From Lachnospiraceae bacterium (GTDB lineage Bacteria > Bacillota_A > Clostridia > Lachnospirales > Lachnospiraceae): DNA of 16,417 nt. The DNA lies in the NCBI GenBank assembly GCA_009774465.1, contig VSNT01000090.1, positions 1-16,417 of the forward strand, read 5' to 3'. The first letter of the stretch is position 1. Each line of letters starts with the position of its first letter. Position numbers and translations under genes: made by a program. A model generated the notes under the pieces. The model made no database searches. It was not told the origin of the DNA and saw nothing but the letters and a program-made list of their open reading frames with translations. Below, piece by piece: positions 6,728 through 14,665 of this stretch.

Positions 6728-8034
6728 ACCTGTTTTACCACGTCAATTATAATGGAATTTGTTTTCACCACCTTATCTCCTATCTGATAGGCAGCAAGAA
6801 GTCTTTCTTTTGCCGCTTCAAGTTTTGCATGGTCATTTGCATGAAGATAAGCAAGTATTTCTCCTTTTTTTACATAATCTCCGATTTTCTTTTTCAGTTC
6901 AATTCCCACAGATAAATCAATGGCGCTTTCTTTCGTTTCACGTCCGCCTCCTAAAAGTAAAGAACAAAGCCCTGCCTGGTCGCAGAAAAGCTTCTCCACC
7001 CAGCCATCCTTTGGCGCATATATCGGCTCAATCAGACAGGCTTTTGGCAAAAGTTCCGGATGATAGACCATGCGCTCATCCCCTCCCTGGGCTTTTATAA
7101 ATTCTGCCAGTTTATCAAGCGCACTTCCATCTTCAATAACCTTCTTAAGCATTTCCCGCCCCTGTTCTTCACTTTCGGCTTTTCCTCCCATCATCAGCAT
7201 ATAGCAGCCTAATGTATTACACAGACTGGTAAAATCCACTGCCCCTTTTCCCTTAAGGGTATCAATTGCTTCCTTAACTTCCAGCGCGTTTCCTACCATA
7301 TTTCCCAAAGGCTGGTCCATATCCGATATCACCGCAACTGTATTCCGCCCTGCATTTTGTCCAATTCTCACCATCTCCTCTGCCAGCGCATATGCATCCT
7401 CCCGCCTTTTCATAAAAGCACCGCTTCCTGTTTTCACATCAAGCACAATGGCATCTGCTCCGGCAGCAAGCTTTTTGCTCATAATAGATGAGGCGATAAG
7501 AGACATATTATCAACGGTTGCCGTTACATCTCTTAATGCATACAGTTTTTTATCCGCAGGAGCAAGCTCTTTCGTCTGCCCCATAATGGCAATTCCTATT
7601 TCATTTACATTTTTCATAAACTGCTGTATGGAAATTTCTGTGGAAAAACCTTTAAAGCTTTCCAACTTATCAATCGTTCCCCCTGTATGGCCTAATCCCC
7701 TTCCGCTCATTTTGGCAATTTTAACTCCACATGCGGCAACCATAGGTGCAAGCGCAAGGGATGTTTTATCTCCAACGCCTCCGGTGCTGTGCTTATCCAC
7801 CTTAATTCCTGAAATGGGTGATAAATCCAGCATATCTCCGCTTTCTGCCATTGCCATTGTAAGAGAAAGGGTTTCTTCCTCATTCATTCCCACAAAATAA
7901 ATCGCCATCATCATAGCCGACATCTGGTAATCGGGAATTTCGCCTTTTGTATAACCTGATATCATATAATTTATTTCTTCTCTGGAAAGCGCTTTTCCAT
8001 TTCTTTTTTTCATAATTAGATCATACATTCTCAT
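6724..8034 (-). CDS. pdp: Pyrimidine-nucleoside phosphorylase
   Basis: Splits uridine, thymidine and deoxyuridine with phosphate into base and (deoxy)ribose 1-phosphate, a cytoplasmic nucleoside salvage step. The 436-residue length matches the family. The phosphate-binding signature KVDKHSTGGVGDKTS is at 78-92 and GRGLGHTGGTIDKLES at 111-126. The base-binding residues known from thymidine and pyrimidine phosphorylases appear as Arg168 (ALRDVTATVD), Ser183 and Lys187 (ASSIMSKKLA). The C-terminal domain is complete. Separating uridine-active PyNP from thymidine-specific DeoA is not certain from sequence; Gram-positive members are usually the broad type. GGAGG lies about 10 bases before the ATG at 8034, and rlmH ends 19 bases upstream. 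No other deo genes are nearby. Confidence 0.93.
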   Translation of the reverse strand: MRMYDLIMKKRNGKALSREEINYMISGYTKGEIPDYQMSAMMMAIYFVGMNEEETLSLTMAMAESGDMLDLSPISGIKVDKHSTGGVGDKTSLALAPMVAACGVKIAKMSGRGLGHTGGTIDKLESFKGFSTEISIQQFMKNVNEIGIAIMGQTKELAPADKKLYALRDVTATVDNMSLIASSIMSKKLAAGADAIVLDVKTGSGAFMKRREDAYALAEEMVRIGQNAGRNTVAVISDMDQPLGNMVGNALEVKEAIDTLKGKGAVDFTSLCNTLGCYMLMMGGKAESEEQGREMLKKVIEDGSALDKLAEFIKAQGGDERMVYHPELLPKACLIEPIYAPKDGWVEKLFCDQAGLCSLLLGGGRETKESAIDLSVGIELKKKIGDYVKKGEILAYLHANDHAKLEAAKERLLAAYQIGDKVVKTNSIIIDVVKQV

Positions 8035-8053
8035 AGTAAATGCCCCTCCAGGC

Positions 8054-8533
8054 TCATTTATGATATGGTTCGCCTTTGATAATACGAAAACCTCTATAAA
8101 TTTGTTCCAAAAGAATTACTCTCATAAGTTGATGTGGAAATGTCATATTTGAAAAACTGACCGCCTGATGCGCTGCATCAGACACACTTTGATGCAGCCC
8201 CAAAGAACCTCCAATAATAAACTGGATATGGCTTTTTCCCTGTACTGCCAATTGATTCAACTGATTTGCAAAGGATACGGAATCAGGTTTGCTTCCCTCT
8301 ATTTCCAGTGAAATGATATGTGCATCCTCTTTTAAATATTTGAAAATACGGGCTGCCTCCTTTTCTTTAATCTGCTCCCTGAAAGCAGGGCTCACATCAT
8401 CAGGCGTTTTTTCATCCTGCACCTCAATAATGTCCAGCCTGCAATATCTGCCAAGACGCTTCTCATACTCGGAAACAGCCTTTCTGTAAAAATCTTCTTT
8501 TATTTTTCCAACACAGATTATGGTGATCTTCAT
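8054..8533 (-). CDS. rlmH: 23S rRNA (pseudouridine1915-N3)-methyltransferase RlmH
   Basis: SPOUT-class methyltransferase that methylates pseudouridine 1915 in helix 69 of 23S rRNA on assembled 70S ribosomes, using S-adenosylmethionine. It is 159 residues, exactly the family size. The cofactor-binding loop FIIGGSLG is at 105-112 (GGSLG, 108-112), and the C-terminal trefoil-knot block LLEQIYRGFRI (141-151) with KGEPYHK at the extreme end is intact. The start at 8533 overlaps the stop of the upstream zinc-ribbon gene (ATGA), so translation is probably coupled. Confidence 0.96.
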   Translation of the reverse strand: MKITIICVGKIKEDFYRKAVSEYEKRLGRYCRLDIIEVQDEKTPDDVSPAFREQIKEKEAARIFKYLKEDAHIISLEIEGSKPDSVSFANQLNQLAVQGKSHIQFIIGGSLGLHQSVSDAAHQAVSFSNMTFPHQLMRVILLEQIYRGFRIIKGEPYHK

Positions 8534-9225
8534 TCCCCATTTTCCTCAAAAATTTCCGGATAAATCTCCTCGATCAACCGCTCTAAATAGCCCTCATCCA
8601 AATTTACAAACTGATTTTGTATTAACTTTTTTACATAATCAAACCGCTGAAAATACTGCAGTTCCTCCGGCTGCCCCATGATATCAAGGCTCTCATCCAC
8701 CTGATTTTTCCTGATATTTTCCACGCACCATTTCTTAATCTCTATAGTCAGCTTGTTTTCTTTTGACGCTTTACGCTTTAAAATCCTTGAATTTTTCATG
8801 GAAACAATTCCCATAATAACAAACAGGAGAAACAAAACTCCCATAACACCTGTAACCATGTATTTATTGGTCACTGACATATGCAGGTTAATCACATCCA
8901 TGAAGATTAAAACAATGACAATAAGGCCAATACCTCCTACCGTTAAAAGAGTATAGGCCGATGTTCTATTTTCTTCCGCTCTTTCTTCATTGTTCATATA
9001 AACTGTATGTGATTTGCGCTCCGGCACATCTTCCTCATCAAATTCAAACTCAAATTCATTTGCATCTGCCGGCTCCTCGGCAGTCTGAATTTCTTCCAGA
9101 AAATATTCCCTTTCTTCCTCAGGCAGCCTGTCCTTTTTTAAAGAATCCACCAGTTCACAGCCGCAATCCACACATACTGTAATCCCCTCTACATACTCAC
9201 TTTTGCATTTTGGACACCACGCCAT
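8530..9225 (-). CDS. Zinc-ribbon membrane protein of unknown function
   Basis: I do not recognise a named family. The 231-residue protein opens with a zinc ribbon, C-x2-C-x10-C-x2-C, at Cys4, 7, 18 and 21 (WCPKCKSEY ... CVDCG). A very acidic linker (about 35-70) follows, then two membrane helices at about 91-112 and 122-143 separated by a short loop. After a basic stretch there is an about 85-residue helical C-terminal tail, likely cytoplasmic, ending PEIFEENGE. By the positive-inside rule both ends face the cytoplasm. The start has a near-perfect AAAGGAGG site 8 bases before ATG 9225. It overlaps rlmH by 4 bases, but a role with the ribosome is not shown by this. Confidence 0.85.
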   Translation of the reverse strand: MAWCPKCKSEYVEGITVCVDCGCELVDSLKKDRLPEEEREYFLEEIQTAEEPADANEFEFEFDEEDVPERKSHTVYMNNEERAEENRTSAYTLLTVGGIGLIVIVLIFMDVINLHMSVTNKYMVTGVMGVLFLLFVIMGIVSMKNSRILKRKASKENKLTIEIKKWCVENIRKNQVDESLDIMGQPEELQYFQRFDYVKKLIQNQFVNLDEGYLERLIEEIYPEIFEENGE

Positions 9226-9290
9226 AACGAAAACCTCCTTTAACCCCTTTCCTTATTTTACTACGAAGCGGCAAAGGTTTCCACTTATTT

Positions 9291-10340
9291 TTATGAAGAA
9301 GCTGAACGAATCACTGCATTTACAATCAGACAGGGAACTTGGATATTTACATTTTCTGCCGGCTTCATCCAGATATAATTTTCAGGATCATGAATATCCA
9401 CATAAACTGTCCTGTTTCCCTTCTTATCTTTGGTTTCACTTTGATAAATCCATGAGCCCTTTTCCGCTGTGGCATTCCATTCTTTCACTGTTCCATCAGC
9501 ATATAAATTGGTAATATAAAACTCTCCATGTACCATACCGCCCAGGTAGCTGCCTATCAGATTTGTATCATATCCGATTCCTTTTTTCAGAAGATCAGTA
9601 TCATATTCGTAATGTTCCGAACCTTCCCCTGATGGCAGATCCTCTTTCCATCCACCGGTATATTGATGATACGTATACAGATCTGTTTTATTTTCTGTCA
9701 AATGAATGTGATAGTGGATCCAGGTTCCGTTACCGCTTCTTAATCCATTTTTCCATTCTCCATAATAATATTGGTTATCTCTGTAAACTGCAATCCCGGT
9801 ACCGTTTGGCAGGCCATTTGCATCCTTATCCCCATAATAAAAATAATCATCTGTTCCCTTAAGGCTCCATGACATGGCCATAAACCGTTCCAGATTTGCA
9901 AGATCATCCAGAGCCTTCTGATTATTATCCGCCCAATAAGCCATCATTTCCTTAAGCTGCGATTCCGTATTGTACGTAACTTTACTAAAATCAACCTTCC
10001 CCTGCTCCATAATATCTTTATCAGGAACCGGGCCAGGTGAAACCGTTACCTTATCTGCATCAGCTGGAGCAGCAGAAGGTGATGCTTCCCCTGCCGCATC
10101 CGGCGTACTTTGTTCCTCCCGCCTGATGGATGCTTCCGCTTCTCCGTGCTCATCTGCATAATCCATAATGCTCTGCTGCAAAGCCTCCGTGTCATCCTTT
10201 TCCTTTTTCATACCGCCTGCAAGGAGCGTGATTGCAAGAACAAGTATAATAAGTACAAAAGGAATAACCGTCACCAGAATCTTTTTCTTATCCAGGTCAG
10301 AAAACCCGTCATCCTCTTCTTCATCAAACATCTTTCGCAT
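9291..10340 (-). CDS. Single-pass membrane protein with MORN repeats
   Basis: A 349-residue protein with an acidic cytoplasmic N-terminus (FDEEEDDGFSDLDKKK), one membrane helix at about 21-42, and a Pro/Ala/Asp/Glu-rich low-complexity linker at about 60-105, then a soluble domain presumably outside the cell. This holds MORN-like repeats: YFYYGDKDANGLPNGTGIA and YYYGEWKNGLRSGNGTW (166-210), YTGGWKEDLPSGEGSEHYEY (about 227-246), and YLGGMVHGEFYI (from about 265). The linker-to-MORN segment is helical. The function is unknown; MORN repeats usually mediate membrane or protein contacts. I chose ATG 10340, with GAGGG 6 bases upstream, over the in-frame GTG at 10370, which overlaps the Dabb gene stop. 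It lies 65 bases before the zinc-ribbon gene. Confidence 0.87.
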   Translation of the reverse strand: MRKMFDEEEDDGFSDLDKKKILVTVIPFVLIILVLAITLLAGGMKKEKDDTEALQQSIMDYADEHGEAEASIRREEQSTPDAAGEASPSAAPADADKVTVSPGPVPDKDIMEQGKVDFSKVTYNTESQLKEMMAYWADNNQKALDDLANLERFMAMSWSLKGTDDYFYYGDKDANGLPNGTGIAVYRDNQYYYGEWKNGLRSGNGTWIHYHIHLTENKTDLYTYHQYTGGWKEDLPSGEGSEHYEYDTDLLKKGIGYDTNLIGSYLGGMVHGEFYITNLYADGTVKEWNATAEKGSWIYQSETKDKKGNRTVYVDIHDPENYIWMKPAENVNIQVPCLIVNAVIRSASS

Positions 10341-10346
10341 AGTTGT

Positions 10347-10351
10347 CCCTC
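10347..10351 (-). promoter_or_regulatory. Ribosome binding site deciding the MORN protein start
   Basis: GAGGG on the minus strand, 6 bases before ATG 10340. It supports this start over the GTG at 10370. Confidence 0.6.
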
Positions 10352-10366
10352 TTCTTATTCCCTTTT

Positions 10367-10666
10367 TCACTCACAAAAATCAAAACAGCTTCGTCCTGTA
10401 GTAACAGTTTTGACATAGCTTCCCGCCTCTACATGTTCAGGCGAAACCTGATAAGCCTCAAGCGCCTTTACTGACTCGAATTTGGAAATCAGAGCAATAT
10501 CCTTATTGCTGGATTCCATTTCGTTAATCACTACTTCAAGTGAAATCACGCCCTCTGCCTTCTGTGCAACCGCTTCCAATTTGCTTTTAATTTTAAACGC
10601 CGCTTCCTTTTTCTCCTGTGCTGACAAGTCTTCTTTCAAATTCCATAAAACAATATGATTTACCAT
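10367..10666 (-). CDS. Dabb-family (stress-responsive alpha/beta barrel) protein
   Basis: A 99-residue protein of the Dabb family, small dimeric ferredoxin-like barrels. The family's opening HIVLWNLKEDLS is at residues 4-15, a helix follows (EAAFKIKSKLEAV), then VISLEVVIN and DIALISKFESVKALEAYQVSPEHVEA, the usual Dabb pattern with the conserved histidine near the YQ..PEH segment. Members are mostly uncharacterised; a few act in stress response or as cyclases, and none can be assigned here. GGAGG is 8 bases before the ATG at 10666. It is the first gene after the terminator of nfnB, so it probably starts a new transcript, though I see no convincing promoter. The last 10 residues carry two Cys (SCFDFCE). 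Confidence 0.9.
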   Translation of the reverse strand: MVNHIVLWNLKEDLSAQEKKEAAFKIKSKLEAVAQKAEGVISLEVVINEMESSNKDIALISKFESVKALEAYQVSPEHVEAGSYVKTVTTGRSCFDFCE

Positions 10667-10742
10667 TTACATTTCCTCCATTTTTTACTATATAACATTT
10701 CTTTTAATTTCAGGAATAAAATTTATTAATTTTTTCTTATTT

Positions 10743-10779
10743 TAAAAAACTGTGCCGAAAAAGTCTCCAGCACAGTTTA
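10743..10779 (-). terminator. Intrinsic terminator after nfnB
   Basis: On the minus strand AAACTGTGC (10770-10778) pairs perfectly with GCACAGTTT (10747-10755) around a 14-base loop, and six T in a row follow within the end of the stem and beyond. It lies about 20 bases after the nfnB stop and closes the right-hand transcript. Confidence 0.85.
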
Positions 10780-10799
10780 ATACAAAGGTACATTGTCTG

Positions 10800-12185
10800 T
10801 CATTTATTTTTTAAATATTCATCGATTCCCTTTGCGCCTGCCTTACCTGCACCCATAGCCAGAATAACTGTTGCCGCTCCCGTAACAGCGTCGCCGCCGG
10901 CATAAACTCCTTCTTTCGTGGTTTTTCCAAATTCCTCGTCTGCCACGATACATTTCCACTTATTCACTTCCAGGCCTTCCGTGGTGGAAGAAATAAGAGG
11001 ATTAGGAGATGTTCCAAGAGACATGATCACAGTATCCACATCAATCACAAACTCTGAACCGGGAACTTCCACAGGGCGCCTTCTCCCTGATTCATCAGGT
11101 TCTCCCAGTTCCATTTTAATACATTTAATTCCCTTTACCCAGCCTTTTTCATCTTCAAGTACTTCAACCGGATTGGTGAGCAGATCGAATATAATTCCTT
11201 CTTCCTTTGCATGATGAACCTCTTCCACACGCGCCGGCAATTCTTCTTCACTTCTTCTGTATACAATATGTACTTCCGCTCCAAGGCGCAGCGCTGTTCT
11301 TGCCGCATCCATTGCAACATTTCCGCCGCCTACCACAGCCACCTTATTTCCCCTCATAATAGGGGTATTGGAATTTTCGTCAAAAGCTTTCATCAAATTG
11401 CTTCTGGTTAAATACTCATTTGCAGAAAATACACCGTTTGCCTGCTCACCAGGAATCCCCATGAACTTGGGAAGCCCTGCTCCTGAACCGATAAATACCG
11501 CGTCAAAGCCTTCTTCATTTAGCAGTTCATCAATGGTAACTGACTTGCCCACAACAACGTTGGTTTCAATTTTCACGCCAAGAGACTTTACATTTTCGAT
11601 TTCTCTTGCCACTACCTTTGTTTTGGGAAGACGGAACTCAGGAATCCCATAAACCAGCACGCCGCCTGCTTCATGGAGGGCTTCAAAAATAGTTACCTCA
11701 TATCCCATTTTTGCCAAATCTCCTGCACAGGTAAGCCCTGCCGGTCCGGAACCGATCACAGCAACCTTTTTTCCATTTTTCTGTTCAGCTCCCTGGGGTA
11801 TGATTCCTTTTTCAGCTGCCCAGTCTGCAACAAAACGCTCCAGCTTGCCAATAGAAACCGGTTCTCCTTTAATCCCTCTGATACATTTTCCTTCACACTG
11901 GCTTTCCTGGGGACATACACGCCCGCACACTGCCGGAAGTGCAGAAGATTCACTGATCACCTGGTATGCTTCCTCAACATTTCCTTCCTTTACCTTTTCG
12001 ATAAACGCCGGAATATTAATTGCCACAGGACAACCCTTAATACATTGTGCATTTTTACAGTTAATACACCTTGAAGCCTCTTCCATAGCTTCTTCTTTAT
12101 TATAACCAAGGCATACCTCTTCAAAATTGGCTGCTCTTTCCTTTGCATCCTGCTCCCTTACGGGAACCTTCTTCAATACGTCCAT
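10800..12185 (-). CDS. nfnB: NADH-dependent ferredoxin:NADP+ oxidoreductase, large subunit (NfnB)
   Basis: FAD and iron-sulfur subunit of the electron-bifurcating transhydrogenase, which couples NADPH oxidation to reduction of NAD+ and ferredoxin, or runs in reverse. It is 461 residues, related to the glutamate synthase small subunit. Eight N-terminal Cys hold two [4Fe-4S] clusters: Cys40, 43, 48, 52 and Cys87, 91, 97, 101; Glu98 sits where characterised Nfn has an unusual glutamate ligand. A first dinucleotide fold has GSGPAG (145-150), a second GGGNVAMDAAR (286-296) with YRRSEEELPAR (309-319) for NADPH, and the flavin block AGGDAVTGAATV is at 429-440. Databases often call such proteins glutamate synthase; the direct partnership with nfnA, and no glutamate synthase large subunit beside it, supports Nfn. 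Start and nfnA stop abut exactly (TAAATG). Confidence 0.92.
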   Translation of the reverse strand: MDVLKKVPVREQDAKERAANFEEVCLGYNKEEAMEEASRCINCKNAQCIKGCPVAINIPAFIEKVKEGNVEEAYQVISESSALPAVCGRVCPQESQCEGKCIRGIKGEPVSIGKLERFVADWAAEKGIIPQGAEQKNGKKVAVIGSGPAGLTCAGDLAKMGYEVTIFEALHEAGGVLVYGIPEFRLPKTKVVAREIENVKSLGVKIETNVVVGKSVTIDELLNEEGFDAVFIGSGAGLPKFMGIPGEQANGVFSANEYLTRSNLMKAFDENSNTPIMRGNKVAVVGGGNVAMDAARTALRLGAEVHIVYRRSEEELPARVEEVHHAKEEGIIFDLLTNPVEVLEDEKGWVKGIKCIKMELGEPDESGRRRPVEVPGSEFVIDVDTVIMSLGTSPNPLISSTTEGLEVNKWKCIVADEEFGKTTKEGVYAGGDAVTGAATVILAMGAGKAGAKGIDEYLKNK

Positions 12186-13073
12186 TTATTTGTCACCTCC
12201 GCAATTTCCGCATCCGCCATGATGGGTATCCCCTTCTTTGGCTTTCAGGAATGCTCTTCCTTCTGCTGTTTTGTATATCTGCTGACGCTGCATTGCCTCA
12301 TCAAAATTCACCTGATGTCCGTCAAATTCAGGACCATCCACACAGGCAAATTTCACTTTACCGCCTACTGTCACACGACATGCCCCACACATACCCGTTC
12401 CATCTACCATAATGGGATTTAAGCTGACAATCGTGGGAAGTCCCAGCTCCTTTGTAAGCTTGCAGACAAACTTCATCATAATCATGGGGCCGATTGCCAC
12501 ACATACATCATAATGCTTTCCTTCATTTACAAGATCTGTAATTGTCTGTGTAACCATTCCGCTTCTTCCGTAAGAACCATCATCAGTGGTAACATACAAA
12601 TTTCCTGCCACAGCCTTCATTTCTTCTTCCAGAATCACCAGATCTTTTGTCTTGGCTCCCACAATCACATCTGCCTCTATTCCTCTTTCATGCAGCCATT
12701 TCACCTGCGGGTATACAGGAGCTGTTCCCACGCCTCCTGCCACAAACAGCATCTTCTTTTTCTTAAGCGCTTCCAAATCCTCTCCCACAAACTCTGAAGG
12801 ACAGCCTAAAGGCCCTGCAAAATCATGGAAAGAATCGCCTGCTTTTAAGGACGACATAATTTGTGTCCCTGCTCCCACAATCTGGAATACGATAGTTACG
12901 GTTCCTTTTTCACTGTCATAATCACAGATGGTTAACGGAATCCTCTCCGCCTCCTCATCTGTCCTGACAATAACAAACTGACCGGGTTTACATGCTTTGG
13001 CTACTCGCTTTGCTTCTACTACCATATAAAAAATATTGGCAGCAAGCTCTTTGGTTTCTAAAATCTTATACAT
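12186..13073 (-). CDS. nfnA: NADH-dependent ferredoxin:NADP+ oxidoreductase, small subunit (NfnA)
   Basis: The partner subunit of Nfn, 295 residues, of the PyrK/sulfide-dehydrogenase-like FAD and NAD(H) reductase family. The flavin-binding block RIPLTICDYD is at 44-53, the NAD fold GGVGTAP at 113-119, and a [2Fe-2S] cluster site at Cys229, Cys232 and Cys244 (GMCGACRV ... KFACVDGPEFDG); in characterised Nfn an acidic residue serves as fourth ligand. The tail adds a His-rich CxxC, HHGGCGNCGGDK (Cys288 and 291), beyond the domain core. AGGAAAGG lies upstream of the ATG at 13073, and the zinc-ribbon/TPR gene ends 24 bases earlier, so all three are probably one transcript. PyrK (orotate pathway) is the main alternative, but no pyrD is adjacent. 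Confidence 0.91.
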   Translation of the reverse strand: MYKILETKELAANIFYMVVEAKRVAKACKPGQFVIVRTDEEAERIPLTICDYDSEKGTVTIVFQIVGAGTQIMSSLKAGDSFHDFAGPLGCPSEFVGEDLEALKKKKMLFVAGGVGTAPVYPQVKWLHERGIEADVIVGAKTKDLVILEEEMKAVAGNLYVTTDDGSYGRSGMVTQTITDLVNEGKHYDVCVAIGPMIMMKFVCKLTKELGLPTIVSLNPIMVDGTGMCGACRVTVGGKVKFACVDGPEFDGHQVNFDEAMQRQQIYKTAEGRAFLKAKEGDTHHGGCGNCGGDK

Positions 13074-13097
13074 TGCTAATCCCTTTCCTGTTTTATT

Positions 13098-14588
13098 TTA
13101 TGGCGTGCTTAAGGGGATAAGCCCCATTTGGCCATTTTCATCATAAATTAACCGGTTTGGCGCTCCCGTATATACTTCTACTGCGTACAGTCGGTCTGTT
13201 TTCGACTGCTCTCCATTTTCCGCCTCAATATATTCATCCAAAACATAATAATAGCCCATATCAGGAATTTCCACAATAGTATTGTATTTAAATACATATT
13301 TTCCCATGATCTCATGGGAATGCCCCTGCAGATCACTTAATACCTTTCTGTCAAAAAGCGCCTGTGTCACATTATTTACAGCCCTGCCAACTGTTACATC
13401 AGTTTCCAGAGTAAAATCAAAGCTTCTGCTTACAATCTCACTTGAGACGCCTTCCTCTGATACGGTAATAAATTTAAAGTTGGACCTTCCTAAAGGCATG
13501 GAAATCGGTCCCGTATACTTGGGACTATCCTTCGTCGGATTACTTCCATCCATTGTATAATGCACTGTCCCATTTTCCGGCACTGTCACCTCTATCATTG
13601 TAGGCACATGGAAGTTTCCACTGTACAGCAATAATTCAGGGGGATCCGGGACGACCAGATTAATTACATACCAGCTTCTTGCCACTTCACTCTCAATTCC
13701 GTAATCATTCACAAAAAGCGCCGCAACCTGATATTCCCCCGATTCAAGTATCAACGGTGCAATGTAAACGGAACTGGTCTGATCTGGAGTGCTTCCGTCT
13801 AACGTATAATATATTTTTCCGGTGGTATTGGCACTTATTTTCAGAAGAACCACTTCGTCATAGCTTCCTGACTCATACCCGAATTCAGGCGTCATTGCCA
13901 CATATTGCTGAAATTGATTTAAAATTTCGTTATTTTGACATCTGGATAAAAGCAAATTAATATCCGTATATTTTTCTTCTTCATTCCATATATCTATTAC
14001 ATAGCTGTATGCTCTTTCTTCATCCACATATTCTAACGGTTCGCTGGTTATCAGTTCTACAAGCACTTCAGCCGCCTTTTGCTTTTCTCCAAGCTGATAA
14101 TAATAGTCAGACTCCAGAAAAGCAATTTCCACCACATCTGCATCCAGTTTTTTGGCCTTTTCCAAATACCCTACTGCTTCCTTATAATTCCCCAGCCCGG
14201 CATAATACCTTGCCTGCTCTATCTGATAAGCTGCTGAAAATCTATGATACAAATGCAGCGTCAAAACGGCTCCTGCAAAAAGCACTGCCAGGAAAATAAC
14301 AAAAGCAAGAATCATCCCGTTTTTTCCCAATTCCTGTGAAAAGAAAGAGCTGCTGTGTTTTTTTAATTTCTTTTTCCCTGCACTTTGTGCATCCACTGTC
14401 GTATCTATGCCCTGGTCGTCTTTTTCAAGGCTGCCGCCTTCAATTTCTTCCCCAACAGTGGATAAAGTTTCTGTTATGCTGTTTTCAATTTCCGGTTCAA
14501 AATCAGGTACAATCTGGATTTCTCTGCCACATTTTTCACAGTAAAGATGTCCATATACCATTTCCGCACCGCAATCAGGACATTTCAT
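13098..14588 (-). CDS. Zinc-ribbon, TPR and chitobiase-C-like repeat membrane protein, unknown function
   Basis: A 496-residue mosaic I cannot name. Numbered from ATG 14588, a zinc ribbon is at Cys3, 6, 17 and 20 (C-x2-C-x10-C-x2-C), then an acidic linker, a basic KKKLKKH stretch, one membrane helix at about 89-113, and TPR-like helices at about 119-215. Two tandem beta domains resemble the chitobiase/beta-hexosaminidase C-terminal family: IYYTLDGSTPDQTSS (in 234-309) and VHYTMDGSNPTKDSPKYTGP (in 314-392). The last 100 residues are a unique domain with YYYVLDEYIEAENG. By the positive-inside rule the ribbon is inside and TPR and beta domains outside. ATG 14588 puts the zinc ribbon at the start, as is usual; the in-frame TTG at 14609 is less likely. 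It is 77 bases after folD and 24 before nfnA. Confidence 0.88.
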   Translation of the reverse strand: MKCPDCGAEMVYGHLYCEKCGREIQIVPDFEPEIENSITETLSTVGEEIEGGSLEKDDQGIDTTVDAQSAGKKKLKKHSSSFFSQELGKNGMILAFVIFLAVLFAGAVLTLHLYHRFSAAYQIEQARYYAGLGNYKEAVGYLEKAKKLDADVVEIAFLESDYYYQLGEKQKAAEVLVELITSEPLEYVDEERAYSYVIDIWNEEEKYTDINLLLSRCQNNEILNQFQQYVAMTPEFGYESGSYDEVVLLKISANTTGKIYYTLDGSTPDQTSSVYIAPLILESGEYQVAALFVNDYGIESEVARSWYVINLVVPDPPELLLYSGNFHVPTMIEVTVPENGTVHYTMDGSNPTKDSPKYTGPISMPLGRSNFKFITVSEEGVSSEIVSRSFDFTLETDVTVGRAVNNVTQALFDRKVLSDLQGHSHEIMGKYVFKYNTIVEIPDMGYYYVLDEYIEAENGEQSKTDRLYAVEVYTGAPNRLIYDENGQMGLIPLSTP

Positions 14589-14665
14589 ATTTATTCCCAA
14601 ACCTTCCAAATATGTAAGGCTGAAAGACTCTTCCCACCTTGGTTCCTATAGTAATCAAAAACCTG

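Noticed and set aside
7448..7900. 150-codon open frame on the plus strand
   Set aside because: It lies wholly inside the nucleoside phosphorylase gene, has no family resemblance and no ribosome site, and is the antisense shadow of a well-conserved protein.
10667..10742. Possible promoter for the Dabb gene (TATAGT-like -10)
   Set aside because: The region is very AT-rich, so TATA-like hexamers are expected, and no -35 with acceptable spacing was found.
10800..12185. Glutamate synthase small subunit (gltD) as the product
   Set aside because: Homology to GltD is real, but the adjoining NfnA-type partner and the lack of a glutamate synthase large subunit favour Nfn.
14589..14665. Possible terminator or riboswitch between folD and the zinc-ribbon/TPR gene
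   Set aside because: Only a 4-pair AAGG/CCTT and a short palindrome are visible, with no T-run, and the 77-base gap is too short for a typical riboswitch.
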